A stretch of 64,000 nt of DNA from Tridacna crocea (taxonomy: Eukaryota > Mollusca > Bivalvia > Cardiida > Cardiidae): positions 25,827,462-25,891,461 of the forward strand of contig OX031062.1 of NCBI GenBank assembly GCA_943736015.1, given 5' to 3'. The translations under genes were made by a program, and so were the position numbers. The notes beneath the pieces were generated by a model. It was not told the DNA's origin, searched no databases, and saw only the letters and a list, made by a program, of their open reading frames with translations. Of the stretch, positions 49,226 through 61,013 are shown one piece after another (within the stretch, counting starts at the first letter, position 1; every line of letters begins with the position of its first letter).

Positions 49226-52093
49226 CTATTTTGGTGAGTTCGGGTTTTTAAATAATTTGTTTTCTCCATCGACGGACTCAATCTGAATAGATGGTACATC
49301 TTTAAGAGGAACTGGTCCGTTCCGAGAGCTTGTCTGTGGTGCTTCTACTGATCTCATAATGAAACTGTTAATTTCATGGTCTTCGACGTTAGAGACAGCG
49401 TATCCATTTTGTCTGCGAGACCTCCTGTACCATAAATAAACAAGAATAACGATACATGCTACAGATAACGTGCTTATACAGGCAACAGTAATATAATAAC
49501 TGTTATCTGATGGCTTTGTTTCTTCGAAACCATACGAAGTTTCAGCCACTCCAGTCTCTATGCTTTTCGCCAGTTTGTCATTTGAACTAGTTATAGTATT
49601 ATACTGTTCATCTGTAAATCCGTTGATATGACCTTTTGTTGTAAACGTACCTGACTGACTGTTTGAATGAGTTGAGATGTCAGATATTCCATAAACAGGT
49701 GAGGGCGTCACTGTAGATGATAAAGGAGATTTTGATGATGGCGATGAAGATGATGTTGATGGTGGCTGTGGTGTGGCTGGTGATACTGTTGAGGATGATG
49801 ATACTGGAGGTGATGACGGTGAAGTTGATGACAATCTGGACTCTGATTGTAGGGTTGTCAGGGACAATCTGAATGAAAAAGACTCTGAAGCTGATGATAG
49901 CGACAGTTCTGGTGGTGACGATATTTTTGACTGTGACTGTAGGGAAGTCGATGCCAACGTGGAAGATGATGACACTAGTGTCGACAGTGTTGAACGTGAT
50001 GTTGAAGTTGGTGGTATAAGTGTATGTAGGTTAGCCTGTGTCAACATGGAAGCCGGTGAAACTTGTGATGAATGTGCTGATGAAAACAAAAATTTGGACC
50101 TTGACTGTTTTGTAGTCCGTAATGATACTGAAGACAGCAATGATGACGATTGAAATGGTTGTGCTGGTGATGATGACATTAGTGTTGATGACTTTTTTAA
50201 GGTTGTTGATGATGAAATAGACGATGACATAGGTGGTGATGGTGATGATAGTGATGACGCCAATAACGATGACTGACGTTGCTTGGTGGTAGGCACGGAT
50301 TGCAGGGATGACTTTTCTTGTTGTGTTGACATTGATAGATATCCTGAAATTAATTCAGATGATCTCAATGATGATGAATGATTATCCGATGGTGTAGAAA
50401 GCGTAATTGGTGCTGACGATGACTTTACATAGAGTGTTGGTGTTGACGTGGATGATTTCGTTGATGATGTCGACTGAAGTGTTGATGGGAAACATTGTAT
50501 GGAGTAAATGAATGTCTCCACTGGGATTTGCTGATTAGACATCTTACAGTATCCAAGTATCTGTGCACCAGTTAGAATTTCAATATGTTCCCTGGAAACA
50601 CATTCACATGACAGATTGTTAAAACTCAAATCAAGAATTCTTAATGCCATTGATACAGATTTCAATACATTTGTCATTGACATAAGCTGATTATTAGAAA
50701 TATTTAAAATGCGTAAAGATTCCAAATACCTAAATGTATTCAGTTTGATTTGGTCAATTTTATTTGAGCTCAAGTCCAGCACCTCCAGTCTGACATTCTG
50801 GCGGAACAATATATCAGGCAGAAAACTGATATTATTATCACGAAGATTCAGAATCTGTAGTTTATATAAAGAACTAAAAGCTTCGCCATCTATTGAGCGG
50901 ATTACATTGGAGTGTAAGTCCAGTGTCTTGAGCTTTGATAGTCCATAAAATGTATTCTTATTGACATGTTTCAGAAAATTTCTACCTAATCCAATATACT
51001 TAATTGTTGACTGAATAGGCCTGAAAGAAATGGGTTCAAGAGTTTGAAGTAGATTTTCCTCCATCTTTATTACTATCAATGATTTTAATCCAATAAGGTC
51101 TTCATTCCTTATTGATTTTAATCCAACATTTGCAATATTCAGTATTTTAACGTTCCACAAATCATTAAACCACCCATCTGGTATTTTCGAAATTGCACAT
51201 TCAGATAGATCCAAATATTCTAATTGTAACTGTCCTCTAAATAAGCTGGATGGCAAGTCCTCAGCGCCATGTAATTCCAAAATCAATAACTTATTGAGAT
51301 CCTCAAATAGTTTACGTGGTAAACCAAGGATACCTGTCATACAAATTTGGCTCAATGCTGGAGATGAACGAAAGAGTGTGTTTGGAATGGAGTGCAAATT
51401 GGTTGCTATCAATTTGAACATTTTGAGCGCTTTACAAACCTCAAGAAGAGATTCTTTAATGATAGGAAGCGACTTTGTAATAAAAGTTAATCTGGTCAAT
51501 GAAGATGACATCGGGTGAAAAATGTCCTCAGGAACCTCAAATGCATTTCTGATGTCAATAGTCAATGTCTCAACCTGACTAAGATTCTTGAACAGCTCTC
51601 TTGGCAGCCTGGCTTGATGCAGTATAACTGAAAGTTCCCGAAGAGACGGTATGACAGACAATGCTTTTTGATGAAAGAATCGAGACTCTAAATTCGAGAT
51701 GGTTCTTATATCCTGTAAACCTGCTAGGGAATTTTCATTAATATGATCTACTATATTATCACTGAAGTCAATTTTCCGCGTAATGTTACATCCCCTAAAC
51801 TTGTTCGACGATAATGATGTTAGATAATTCCCAGTCAAATCTACTTCTATGAAACTGTAATTACACAAACTGTGTAGATTCTCTGGCGCAAGCCGGTTGC
51901 CAGAAAAATTCAGAAATTGTGTTGAAGTTGGCAAATCATCCGGAACTGCCACTAATTGTCTATGAGCACAGTCAGCAAGAGTCATGTTGTGCCTATCTCT
52001 GGTGCATATACAAGGACCACAGTCGGCACACAGAACAATGCCAATACAATTCAAAATCCACAAAAGTTGCAAAATTGGAGCTCCTCGGTCCAT
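49226..52093 (-). CDS. Leucine-rich-repeat type I membrane protein with mucin-like stalk (955 aa)
   Basis: One uninterrupted frame. Residues 1-25 form a signal peptide (MDRGAPILQLLWILNCIGIV...). A cysteine-rich LRR N-cap (CGPCICTRD...C) follows, then about 16-18 LRRs to residue ~490, with clear LDLSxNxI repeats in the second half and divergent ones in the first. An LRR C-cap (CECVSREHIEILT...YC...QC) ends near 534. Residues ~536-860 are a Ser/Thr/Pro-rich stalk likely to be heavily O-glycosylated. A TM helix (~866-889) precedes RRSRR and a 66-residue tail. Start choice: a frame open 53 codons further upstream is disfavoured because TTTTCATTTCAG ending at 52135 is a good acceptor and MDRG gives a clean signal peptide. 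The architecture resembles slit/LRRC/Toll-like adhesion proteins, but no TIR or Ig domain is present. Ligand unknown. Confidence 0.88.
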   Translation of the reverse strand: MDRGAPILQLLWILNCIGIVLCADCGPCICTRDRHNMTLADCAHRQLVAVPDDLPTSTQFLNFSGNRLAPENLHSLCNYSFIEVDLTGNYLTSLSSNKFRGCNITRKIDFSDNIVDHINENSLAGLQDIRTISNLESRFFHQKALSVIPSLRELSVILHQARLPRELFKNLSQVETLTIDIRNAFEVPEDIFHPMSSSLTRLTFITKSLPIIKESLLEVCKALKMFKLIATNLHSIPNTLFRSSPALSQICMTGILGLPRKLFEDLNKLLILELHGAEDLPSSLFRGQLQLEYLDLSECAISKIPDGWFNDLWNVKILNIANVGLKSIRNEDLIGLKSLIVIKMEENLLQTLEPISFRPIQSTIKYIGLGRNFLKHVNKNTFYGLSKLKTLDLHSNVIRSIDGEAFSSLYKLQILNLRDNNISFLPDILFRQNVRLEVLDLSSNKIDQIKLNTFRYLESLRILNISNNQLMSMTNVLKSVSMALRILDLSFNNLSCECVSREHIEILTGAQILGYCKMSNQQIPVETFIYSIQCFPSTLQSTSSTKSSTSTPTLYVKSSSAPITLSTPSDNHSSSLRSSELISGYLSMSTQQEKSSLQSVPTTKQRQSSLLASSLSSPSPPMSSSISSSTTLKKSSTLMSSSPAQPFQSSSLLSSVSLRTTKQSRSKFLFSSAHSSQVSPASMLTQANLHTLIPPTSTSRSTLSTLVSSSSTLASTSLQSQSKISSPPELSLSSASESFSFRLSLTTLQSESRLSSTSPSSPPVSSSSTVSPATPQPPSTSSSSPSSKSPLSSTVTPSPVYGISDISTHSNSQSGTFTTKGHINGFTDEQYNTITSSNDKLAKSIETGVAETSYGFEETKPSDNSYYITVACISTLSVACIVILVYLWYRRSRRQNGYAVSNVEDHEINSFIMRSVEAPQTSSRNGPVPLKDVPSIQIESVDGENKLFKNPNSPK
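49690..50490 (-). repeat. Low-complexity coding repeat: Ser/Thr stalk of the LRR protein
   Basis: The + strand is dominated by GATGATGATG-type triplets, which on the - strand read as TCA/TCC/ACA codons for Ser and Thr. The frame stays open over about 800 bp, so this is coding low complexity. The antisense run of acidic codons between 49773 and 50153 is its shadow. Confidence 0.8.
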
Positions 52094-52128
52094 GATCAAT
52101 GTCTGTGTGCAGTGAAAACTGGAGATTA

Positions 52129-52148
52129 GGCAAACTGAAATGAAAATA
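52129..52148 (-). promoter_or_regulatory. Probable 3' splice site in the 5' UTR of the LRR gene
   Basis: On the - strand the sequence GTATTTTCATTTCAG ends at 52135 and would start an exon at 52134, 41 bp before the chosen ATG. It implies an upstream non-coding exon, which I cannot locate. Confidence 0.45.
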
Positions 52149-52310
52149 CAAAAGCAGCAATCAGGCTTGAAAAGAGTTCTGTAATTAAGTTTACATCTAC
52201 AAATCCCATATAACAAGCACATATAATAAATTATGTCAATGTGGCCTGACATTCACTCTTAATCAGACCTTTTCATGTTTTATTGCTTATTTCGACACTT
52301 TTTTTCCAAT

Positions 52311-52648
52311 TTAAGGTAGTACCATTCTAATGGACAACTGCTATTTCCACTAAAATATTATCCTAAAAAAGTTGCTATGATTGAAAATGAGCATCATTGT
52401 ACTACTTTGATCACGCCATTTTTTCCTTCATAGAATTATCATTTATAAATCAAGGGCCACTCTATTGTCGTTAAAAAGGGAGATAATAATTACCTCCCTT
52501 TTCAGAAAACTAACAAAAATATCAACAAATAACTTCAAGATGGACATCAAAGGAATTTCTGGTCGGTTACAAATGTGCATCAATATTGCATCAGTATCCT
52601 TATTTATCCCATGTTGCACTAGAAAGCGTTAGGATGGTAATACCTTAA
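52311..52648. mobile_element. 338-bp MITE, second TTAA-flanked family
   Basis: TTAA at both ends with inverted tips GGTAGTACCATTCTAATGG and the complement of GGTATTACCATCCTAACGC. The interior includes the near-palindrome GGGAGATAATAATTACCTCC. An inverted relative is at 62409-62752. Confidence 0.75.
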
Positions 52649-53425
52649 CTACTGTAGATCTACCATAAAAAAAAAAACAGATTACAGTAGCGATTATTGA
52701 AAAAAAATGTTTGCAATGGATATGATAAACAAGTAATGCAAAGAATAGGTTTCGACCTGCACAAGAAACCGGATATTAAACAACTCGTTTACTGATTAAG
52801 ATATATGTAAGTAGAGAAGTGATCTCAACCTAAGCCTTGAAACCATATCTTTCCGATGGCAAAGGCATTTCGATTTACATATATCTTTCTCAAGAATTAC
52901 CTGTTTTTTAATAAGTTTTAAAGGAAATTTTCGAACAGCAGTTGATATGATCAGTGTAACTAACCGCTCGACAAAAATGAAAACGTTTTACGATTCAGAT
53001 GACCGGTCCTACTAAAACACGCCGTACCAGAAAAATACGCCGTACCATACTAGTCGTTTTACGATTCTGATATTTTTTATGCTGGTCTTTCAGCAAAACT
53101 TTTCGATAAAATAAGCCAGGCACAGGCATTACGTAGCTTGCATATGGGTAAGTACGGAAAAAGAAGTTACTAGATCTACTCTGGTTTGCTCTGATATTGA
53201 AATAAAATCTCAAGTGTTTCCTCGTGATAGATCTATCTAAGACTAAGGAGAAAGTCCGACTCGATCGCTGAAGTTTTAAGAAAGGGCTTTATTTAAAGGT
53301 AGGAAGCAGCTACTGCAACAGAATAGAAAATAAACAGTGGAATATATCGCATATATTTATAAATCGCACACATATATATAAAAAGAGGGCTATGGTGGCC
53401 TTGTATGGCTCTACTTGTTTTTCAA

Positions 53426-53720
53426 CAAGAGCACCGCATGCGGGTGCCAATATTCGACAGCAGCTGCTTGATTTTTAGTGAAAATTCAAAGTTAAAAAAG
53501 CGGCATAACTGCACCAATAGTTACCTGCACATATAGAATTTGTTTGCATGTTAGTAGTTAACGATCTGTCCAAGCTTGAAGTAAATATCTTTCGTAATAA
53601 AAGAAATATTGTGAAGTGTCAGTGTTAGCAGAAATACTACACAGACGACAACAAAGATGGCGTTAGGGCTATGACAATACCTGGGCGTTTTCTCGAAACT
53701 CAGCTGTGCTATTTAAAAAT
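53426..53720 (-). mobile_element. Helentron-like 3' end, minus orientation
   Basis: Read on the - strand, the sequence ends GGCACCCGCATGCGGTGCTC then TTG and TT: a hairpin plus CTCTTG terminus like those at 31541, 37035 and 44724. The 5' boundary is not clear. Immediately left, AGGGCTATGGTGGCC...CTACTTG/TTTT looks like a + strand terminus of the same kind. Confidence 0.5.
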
Positions 53721-54092
53721 GTTATATGCACTTCATCGACATTGACAGAGACAAATCATAGTCTGTTAGGCATCAACCTTACAGAGTAAATAGTGCCCCC
53801 CCCCCCCCCCCCCCCCCGAAAAAAAGGCATGTATTTTTTCACACGCAAAGCTCATGTCAATGAATATTCATGTATGGCGGTCTAATAAAGAATCATAATT
53901 AATATCAAATATCAATGAACTGGAACAGAGATTGCATTGACAAGAAAATTTCTGATAGAAACCTTAATTTAAGTTGGATATCCCACTCATTTGAGCAAAA
54001 CGATTAAAATAAAAAAAATCACACTTTCTGAGAGCTGTACATTTTCTTTAAAAAAAAATATATAAAAAATACCCAACACCAATCATGTAGCA

Positions 54093-54157
54093 TTTGGTTC
54101 AGTCTGATAATAAAGGGTGGTAAATGGTTCAGTCTGATAATAAAGGGTGGTAAATGG
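54093..54157. repeat. 30-bp tandem duplication
   Basis: TGGTTCAGTCTGATAATAAA is repeated exactly 30 bp apart with GGGTGGTAAA; about two copies. Confidence 0.85.
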
Positions 54158-55202
54158 TAACAAACTATATATACTTAACAGGAGTTATATAATATACCTT
54201 GATAAGTAGATAAATTTAAGTCATATTGACTCCATGTTCTACCAGAAGATATTTAAAGGTTCCTTTATTTTAAAACACCTTTGTAAAACCCACTATCCCT
54301 AGGGGTATATAGGCCTATAGATCTAACAAGGTCTACTAGATGACGCTACATTAAAAATTTGGTAAACCTAGTCCTTATGCTAAGGAACCAGAAAAAATCT
54401 TTTAGATTTCTGTTAGTAAGCCAATCTGAACCTCCAGGGTGGGACCATTTGCTAGAGGTCTACCATATTAAGCTGCATGCAAAATGTAGTTGTCCTAGGC
54501 ATACAATTAGGATCAAAAGATTTTTTATTGTGTTATTTGTATATTTGTCATATACAGGTCATTCTTACAGTTAGTAATCAGAAGATCTAACTGTGAGTGC
54601 TTTTAACTCCATACACTTTACTTTGTCCATACACTTTACTTTGATGTTTTACTGTATATAAACTAGCTAGGGCTTTTGCACCCAACAGTACTCTACTTAT
54701 AACTCATTACATATACTCGATAAAATACAAAATTTATATGAAGATGGAGGCCTATCTACACTTACGGTCTCAAATCAGTAGCGTCTGAATGTACAAAGGT
54801 TTTTTCATGGTGACCTAGTTATAGATATGTAATCAAGATGTACTTGTAACACCCTCATTATGGATGCCAGTTTTTGTTGTGATGTTACTGCACTACTGCT
54901 GAAAACAGTGATTTACACCATTTAAATAAAGAAAGACTCAAACTTTAGGAATAGTACTGTTACAGTATTTTTGATATAGTTACCTCTTTATCAACTGACA
55001 GTGTTTTAATAGACAAGTCTAGTTTAAAAGCACTGACAGACAAAAACTTGTAAAATTAAGACTCAAGTGATAGAATTTGTCTATGAAAGGACAGCAAATA
55101 TTTTTGGAAACAGTGAAAATGCTGCTAATCAGCATTTTCTCCTGTTCCCTAGATGCTTTCTTTATCAGAATCATTAAATACCCAGATTGTCTAGTTGTAG
55201 TG

Positions 55203-55431
55203 TTTACCCTTTACCACACAACAAAATTTTAGCCTTGCCCAAATTGAAAGCATTTGCAGACAACAATTTCAATGTGTCTCAAATGGTTCAAGTTTTCTTT
55301 GATAGGTTAGAAAACATTGTGGGAAAAGGATAAAAAGCTGTTAACCAGCATTTTCTCCTTTTCCCACAACGTTTTAAAAAGGCTTCTTTATTAAAGTCGT
55401 TAAAAGTCGGCATTGTGTAGTAAAGGATTAA
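55203..55431 (-). mobile_element. Family A MITE, full length
   Basis: TTTACCCTTTACCACAC to TGTAGTAAAGGATTAA; centre AGCTGTTAACCAGC. Confidence 0.8.
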
Positions 55432-55946
55432 AAGTGTGTACCTTTTCTATTTTCAGGTCATAAGATTAGTAATATGTTGACCATTTATGAAGAGAGTTGT
55501 CATGATCAACAACAGACATGTAATTTTTTCCAGGAACAGTAAAATATATGAAGTATTTAAAAAAATTGATGTCAACAGGTGAGAAGCCATGTTCCGTTCC
55601 AACATCCTGGTAAAATCCATGTATTAGGATATTCAATGCTATTTCAGGGAACAATATAAGAGAAGGTAACTACTTTCTTTTTTTACAGTTAGATCTATGT
55701 CAACTCTGGAAATATTCAAACCAAAATGCTATGAAAATGCAAAATGCTTGGCAGTTACCTTATTTTAGCTGTCTTAGTACTTGCCACAGTGTTCTTTCCA
55801 TCCCTCGATTCAAACCTTGTTATCCCTTATTTCAATTCATGGGTTAATTTTTTACAAAACCACATAGTTTCATACTTGACTAAATTGAAATTACGTAGAC
55901 AACAACTTTGATGTTGCTCAGAGGATGATTTCTATCTGTGAAATGA

Positions 55947-56168
55947 TTAATCTTTTACCAAACAATCCATGATTTTAGACATAAAAAGGCTTTTGAAAAC
56001 ATTGTAGGATAAGGAGAAAATGCTTGTAATCAGCATTTTCTCCTTTTCCCACAATGTTTTCTACCTTGATGATAAGAAATTTCAAGGGTTTAGCTACATT
56101 TATTTTGTTGTCTGCAAGTGCTTTCAGTTTGGACCAGTATAAAGTTTTGTTGTTTGTGAAACAGTTAA
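55947..56168 (+). mobile_element. Family A MITE, full copy
   Basis: TTAATCTTTTACCAAAC to TTTGTGAAACAGTTAA; core GGAGAAAATGCTTGTAATCA. Confidence 0.8.
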
Positions 56169-56406
56169 AAAAATTGTGGGATCAGGAAAAGCTGCTGGTA
56201 ACCAGTATTTTCTTCTTTTCCTACTGCTTTCAAAAACTTTTTCTGTCAGGGTCATTAACACTCAGGATTTTGTGACAAAGGGCTACCAGCATATCAATGT
56301 TTGTGGCAAAGAGAGACAGTGATAGTTACAAGCTATGCTTGTTTCGTCATAACTGTGTTGGTCATCTGTTGCAAAACACCAAAAGCCACCAACAGGAGGA
56401 CATGTG

Positions 56407-56633
56407 TAAACCCTTCACCAAATCAATCCCTGGTTTTTACAACTCGGGGGAAGAATCCTTCTAAGAGCATTGTGGAAAATGGAGAAATGCTGGTATGTAT
56501 TATTCTGCTTTTCCAAGAATGATTTCTACTCTTCTAAAGTCAAGTTTTAATTTTTGAGTCATGTTTATTTTGTCATCTGCAAATGCTGTCATTTTAAACA
56601 AGTCTAACATATTGTTGTTTGGTAAATAATTAA
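56407..56633 (+). mobile_element. Family A MITE, diverged, sharing TTAA with next copy
   Basis: GTAAACCCTTCACCAAATC to TTTGGTAAATAATTAA. The right arm is reduced. Confidence 0.72.
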
Positions 56634-56879
56634 GTCTTTACCAGATTGCAAAATTTTAACCCTATACAAAGCAACTAAAATTATTCTTATCCAAATTGAA
56701 AGCATTTGCAGAGGACAACTTATATGTAACTCAAAACATAAAATTTGTTTATGATGGGTTAGAAACAGTGTGGGAAGAGGTGAAATGCTGGTTACCAGCA
56801 GTTCTCCTTTTCCCACAGTTTCCTAAAGCTGTCTTTGTCAGGAAGATGGAAAAGTCATCATTGTACTGTAAAGGGTTAA
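56630..56879 (-). mobile_element. Family A MITE in inverted orientation to its neighbour
   Basis: TTAAGTCTTTACCAGAT to CTGTAAAGGGTTAA, with an insertion of about 20 bp after the left end (CCTATACAAAGCAACTAAAA). Confidence 0.76.
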
Positions 56880-57140
56880 GCTCATTCAAACTAAAACATT
56901 ATTTGCAGACTACTAACTAAATTTTACTTACTGATAAATAAAAGGACGGAACACATTGTGCTAAACAGAGAAAATGCTAGTTACCAGCATTTTCTCACAA
57001 TGTTTTAAGAGCTTTCTTTCTCTGGGTTGTTATGAATTGAGGTTGTTTGGCAAATGGTTATGCAAGACAGGCGTTGAGTACAATTTGGTATGGCAGTTGG
57101 CAAAACGTAAGTCTACTATACTCTTTTGTTTTGTTTGAAA

Positions 57141-57304
57141 TGAGTTTAACGCCATTTTATGAACTTGGGTCATATCATAGCAGTCGGTGCACCTACGCAT
57201 AATTATATTTCTGGCATTCTCACTTCAGTACCTACACAACTTTCTTTTCCAAGTTACTGAATGGTTTTTTCAGTCCTCACAGCTGAGAGGCCAAAAATCA
57301 CCAA
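57141..57304 (-). mobile_element. tRNA-derived SINE, 5'-truncated body
   Basis: It shares GTTTAACGCCATTTT, GGTGCACCTACGCATAATT and CTTTTCCAAGTTACTGAATG with the other SINE copies. The tRNA-like head is missing. Confidence 0.6.
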
Positions 57305-57469
57305 AACAAAAAAGTTAGCCACCAGGTATCCTTGACACTTTAGCCAAAATATACTGGGAAATACAGTGCCAAATAAACCCTGGGGGGACTTTCAATCTAG
57401 ATATAAGGCTGATATGGTTGCAATTTCAATTAAGTTCTTTTTTTTTTCACAATTTCTCAGGAAAGCAGA

Positions 57470-57535
57470 CAGCATAGATCAAAGATCAAACTGCATGTTT
57501 TTTTGCACTTTGATCTTGATCTAAAGTGGTTGAAA
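57470..57535. repeat. Inverted repeat of the GATCAGACTGC family, diverged
   Basis: AGCATAGATCAAAGATCAAA and GCACTTTGATCTTGATCTAA pair imperfectly around ACTGCATGTTTTTTT. Confidence 0.5.
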
Positions 57536-57584
57536 TGGTAATTGTAGTGTTGTGAAAGGTGCAAGTACAAAACACCAAACACAA

Positions 57585-58712
57585 CAGGAGGGCCAAGACA
57601 GCCCTTAAGTTGTTTACCTAAGCCTTCTGACCCTACATGGACCATTTCTAATCTCTTCTGTGATAACAAACATTCTAACAAACTTTCATAAGTATATGAC
57701 AAGAAAGGTGGCCCCCCAGAGTGTAAACAAGCTTTTTTCTTGGATTTGTCCTACTTTTCTATTTAATATTAGCCATTTTCAAACTGATAGCAGATTTCAT
57801 CAAGATCAACATTCTAACCAACATGATGAGATTTGGACTTAAAATGTGGTTTCAAAAATGCAAAGAAACGTGATTTATCACTGTGACCTACTCTTTGACC
57901 TGATGTGATCCATTTTCAAACTTACCAAAGACATTATCAAGAGAAACATTCTGACCAACTATTTGAGATTTGGATTGGAAATGTGGCCTCAAGAGTGTAA
58001 ACAAGGTTTTTTAAAGTTTTGTCCTAATGACCTACTTTTTTTTAAAAACATGACCCATTTTCAAACATATCCAAAACATCAAGATGAACTTTCATAATAA
58101 TTAGACTAATTATGGTAAGGTTTTTCATAAAGATTTCATGCACTGGCCTTAAAGGTTTCATGTACTGGCCTTAAAGATTTCATGTGCTGGCCTTGTTTTT
58201 AGATCTGATGTGACCAATTGTTTCCTCATACAAGATACTATCAAGACAAACACTCTGCATAATTTTCGTAAGTTTTAAACTGAAAAAGTGGCCTCTAGGA
58301 TGTACACAAGGTTTTTCAAAAATTTCGTCTTGTGACCTACTTTTTTAGCCAACATGACCTATTTTTCAACTTCTAGATATCACCAAAGCAAACATTCTGA
58401 CCTGCTTTTTTACCCACATGGCCTATTTCTGAACTTGTAACTTACCAAGACTGAAATTCTGACTAATCTTCATGAGTATTGGACTCAACAGAGTGTAAAT
58501 ATGACTTTTCAAAAGATTTGATCTGGCGACCTTGTTTATCACTTGATGTGATTCATTGCACATAGTCCAAGGTCCAAGCCAAACATTCTGACTAAGTTTC
58601 ACAAGTATTGAACTGTGGCCTCTACAGCAAAGACAAGGTAAAGTTAGCAAAGCAAGACAGACAGTGTGTGATCATAAAAGCTCATCTTGAGCCCTTCATG
58701 CTCAAGTGAGCT
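57585..58712 (-). mobile_element. Helentron-like element, inverted and diverged relative of the 145-bp-repeat element
   Basis: On the - strand it starts AGCTCACTTGAGC and ends with the hairpin GGGCTGTCTTGGCCC then TCCTG/TT. Its interior repeats GAGGCCAC, GTTGGTCAGAATGTTTGTC-like and AAATGGGTCA-like motifs are the decayed 145-bp units of 42350-44645 in reverse. Clearly older than that element. Confidence 0.65.
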
Positions 58713-60069
58713 TACAACTCAACCTTTTTGACAGCTGAAAATTCATTCCACTGAAACTATGAAAGGTTTTTGCTAGATTAAACAAGTGAATGCTATATCT
58801 TTAGGATTAGATAGTATATTCTGTGCAGCCTGGCCTTTATCTATGCCATCTGCAAAGGCTTTTGTATTGCTTTTAGCATTGGAAGGATGAAAATATAAGA
58901 AAAATTCGAATTTTCATTTTTACATAGTTATTTTACTGAAAAATACATCACATAATAGAGGCTGCTACAATTAAGACAGTACAAAATATGAGAATTTTTT
59001 AAAGGAAAAAAAGAAATGGTGAACAAATAACAGAAAGTACACAGATGGAAATTTGAAAAGTAGGATTTAATAAATCTTGTAAGGAATGATTTACATAAAG
59101 AAATACAGAAAACTAAGTGGCAATAATACCCAATAATTTGGAAATTTAGTTTCTTTTCCTCTATGAAGCCTCGGCTAATACTACAACACTTATTTTTGGA
59201 AAACATTCTACAAAGGAAAACGGTATTTTGAAATACTTGAATAATGTTATAAGCTCTTTCCCCTTACAAGAGAACATCAGGGAGAAAAATTAAGCACCTA
59301 GCAATATGTAGGAGTTTGAGAGACAGAAAAAGGCAAAAATTGATAGTTGGAAAGTCCATTCTCTACATCAGTAAATCATTCCAACCATTAGACAGCATGA
59401 ATAAATTACTCAAATTCAGTCGAGGCAAAGAACCCAAGTGATGCATCTTTTATAAAAGATGTAAACCCCCCCCCTTAAAAAAACGCGCTATATGGGCCAA
59501 AGTAGACCCAGGTTCACAAGGCAAGCTCCATGTAGCCTCATCTTGTTTTCAACTTTCAAAAAAGAGCAATGAGCAGTACCGGTAAGTTGTATTTGGCTAC
59601 CTATGGCTTAAAAGTGGGCATGTAAGGATTAAAATACAATATACTGTAAAAAGTGCTTGATTGCAACTTGTTGCTACAGGTGGTACAAGGCATAAATTGA
59701 AACTATGGCCATTATACTCTGAGAGTAAATTGTTCTATGGTGATCAAATACTCTAGAAAAAAAGTCTTACAGCTAATTGTTTATAAAAAGACTTAAAAGG
59801 AGCTTCTTTTTCTGACAGCATTCTAACATTCATTAGTACAACATGTGCAAATATTTAACATGATCTGTGGAACCCAAGTCCCATTCATTTGTAGGATAAA
59901 TTCCTTAGGCTATTCTCTTGTTCATTCTGAATTCTGAGACCAACCACCTGATTGGGCAAGATAGAGCACCTTCAACAATCAGATAGCTTGTACATGAAAT
60001 CAGAATCAACAATGTATAAAATGGTTAGTGAGGGCTGCCCCTAATCTCATACATAGTGAGGTTACAGAA

Positions 60070-60298
60070 TTAACCCTCTACCAAACAATAAAATTTTAGA
60101 CTGGTCTAAATTGCAAGCACTTGCAGACGACAAGATAAACCCAACTGAAAGATTGAATATTGTTTCCAGCAGGGTAGAAAACACTGTGGGAAAAGGAGAA
60201 AATGCTGGTTACCAGCATTTTCTCCTTTTCCCACAATGTTTTCAAAAGACTTCTATTTTAAGGTTGTAAAGACCAGGGATTGTTTGGTAAAGGGTTAA
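60070..60298 (-). mobile_element. Family A MITE, full copy with perfect palindrome
   Basis: 229 bp, TTAACCCTCTACCAAAC to TTTGGTAAAGGGTTAA. Confidence 0.85.
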
Positions 60299-60825
60299 GG
60301 TGATTTTGATTTTGTGCCAATTTGTGTGAAATGTTGATGTGAACCCATGATAATCCATCAAACTACAGCATTCCTAAAACACTGTTTGCAATGTGAGTAA
60401 ATTCTAGTACAACAATATTACATGCATTGAGCCTTTACCACACAACTCCGACTTTTATCCACACTGAGAGAAGCTTTTTAAAACATTTTGGGAAATGGAG
60501 AAAATCCTGATAAACAGCTTTTTTCTGTTTTTCCCGTAATGTTTTCTACCCTATAGATAGAAATTGACATTTTAGCAACGTTCAATTTGTTGTCCACCAA
60601 TTCTTTCAATTTGTTTCAGTTCACAATTTTTGTAATTAAATGCTTGTTACCAGCATTTTCTCCTTTTCCCACAATGTTTTCTAAAGGCTTCTTTCTCAGG
60701 GTCATCAAGAGTAGGGATTGTGAGCTAAATACTATTTCTAGGAAATGCCTCTTATTTTTATTGTCCAAGCATAGATTTCAAAAGCTGTATGAGATGACTG
60801 TGGTCATGGTTTGGTGTGTTTGTAA

Positions 60826-60990
60826 GTGTTTCACACTATTTTCAACATTTTGTCAGTTACATCACTGCTACTAGTGCACCTAACAAAGCTTTCCTATAAT
60901 TTCTTCTATCATTACTTTGCACAATATTCTTTCCAAGCCACTGGCTGCTTTTCCAAATAACCATTGTTGAACAATGACAAGCTCATGGTT
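60826..60990 (-). mobile_element. tRNA-derived SINE, truncated body
   Basis: CACTATTTTCAACATTTTGT, CAATATTCTTTCCAAGCCAC and TGGCTGCTTTTCCAAATAAC match the body of the other SINE copies; no head. Confidence 0.62.
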
Positions 60991-61013
60991 TAGTATTTGG
61001 TAGCAGACAATAG

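Larger units (their letters stand above)
52650..57584. other. Region upstream of the LRR gene, no further gene recognised
   Basis: It should hold the LRR gene promoter and 5' exon, but I cannot place them. I see a poly-C run of 23 (53797-53819), short tandem duplications (54093-54157), Helentron-like end fragments (53340-53720) and MITEs from 54975. Confidence 0.5.

Noticed and set aside
49773-50153. Acidic 126-codon frame on the + strand
   Set aside because: Antisense of the Ser/Thr stalk of the LRR gene; GAT triplets on + are the complement of Ser/Thr codons.
52094-52252. 53-codon N-terminal extension of the LRR protein
   Set aside because: A good acceptor lies inside it, and the signal peptide begins cleanly at the internal Met, so the extension is probably intronic or untranslated.
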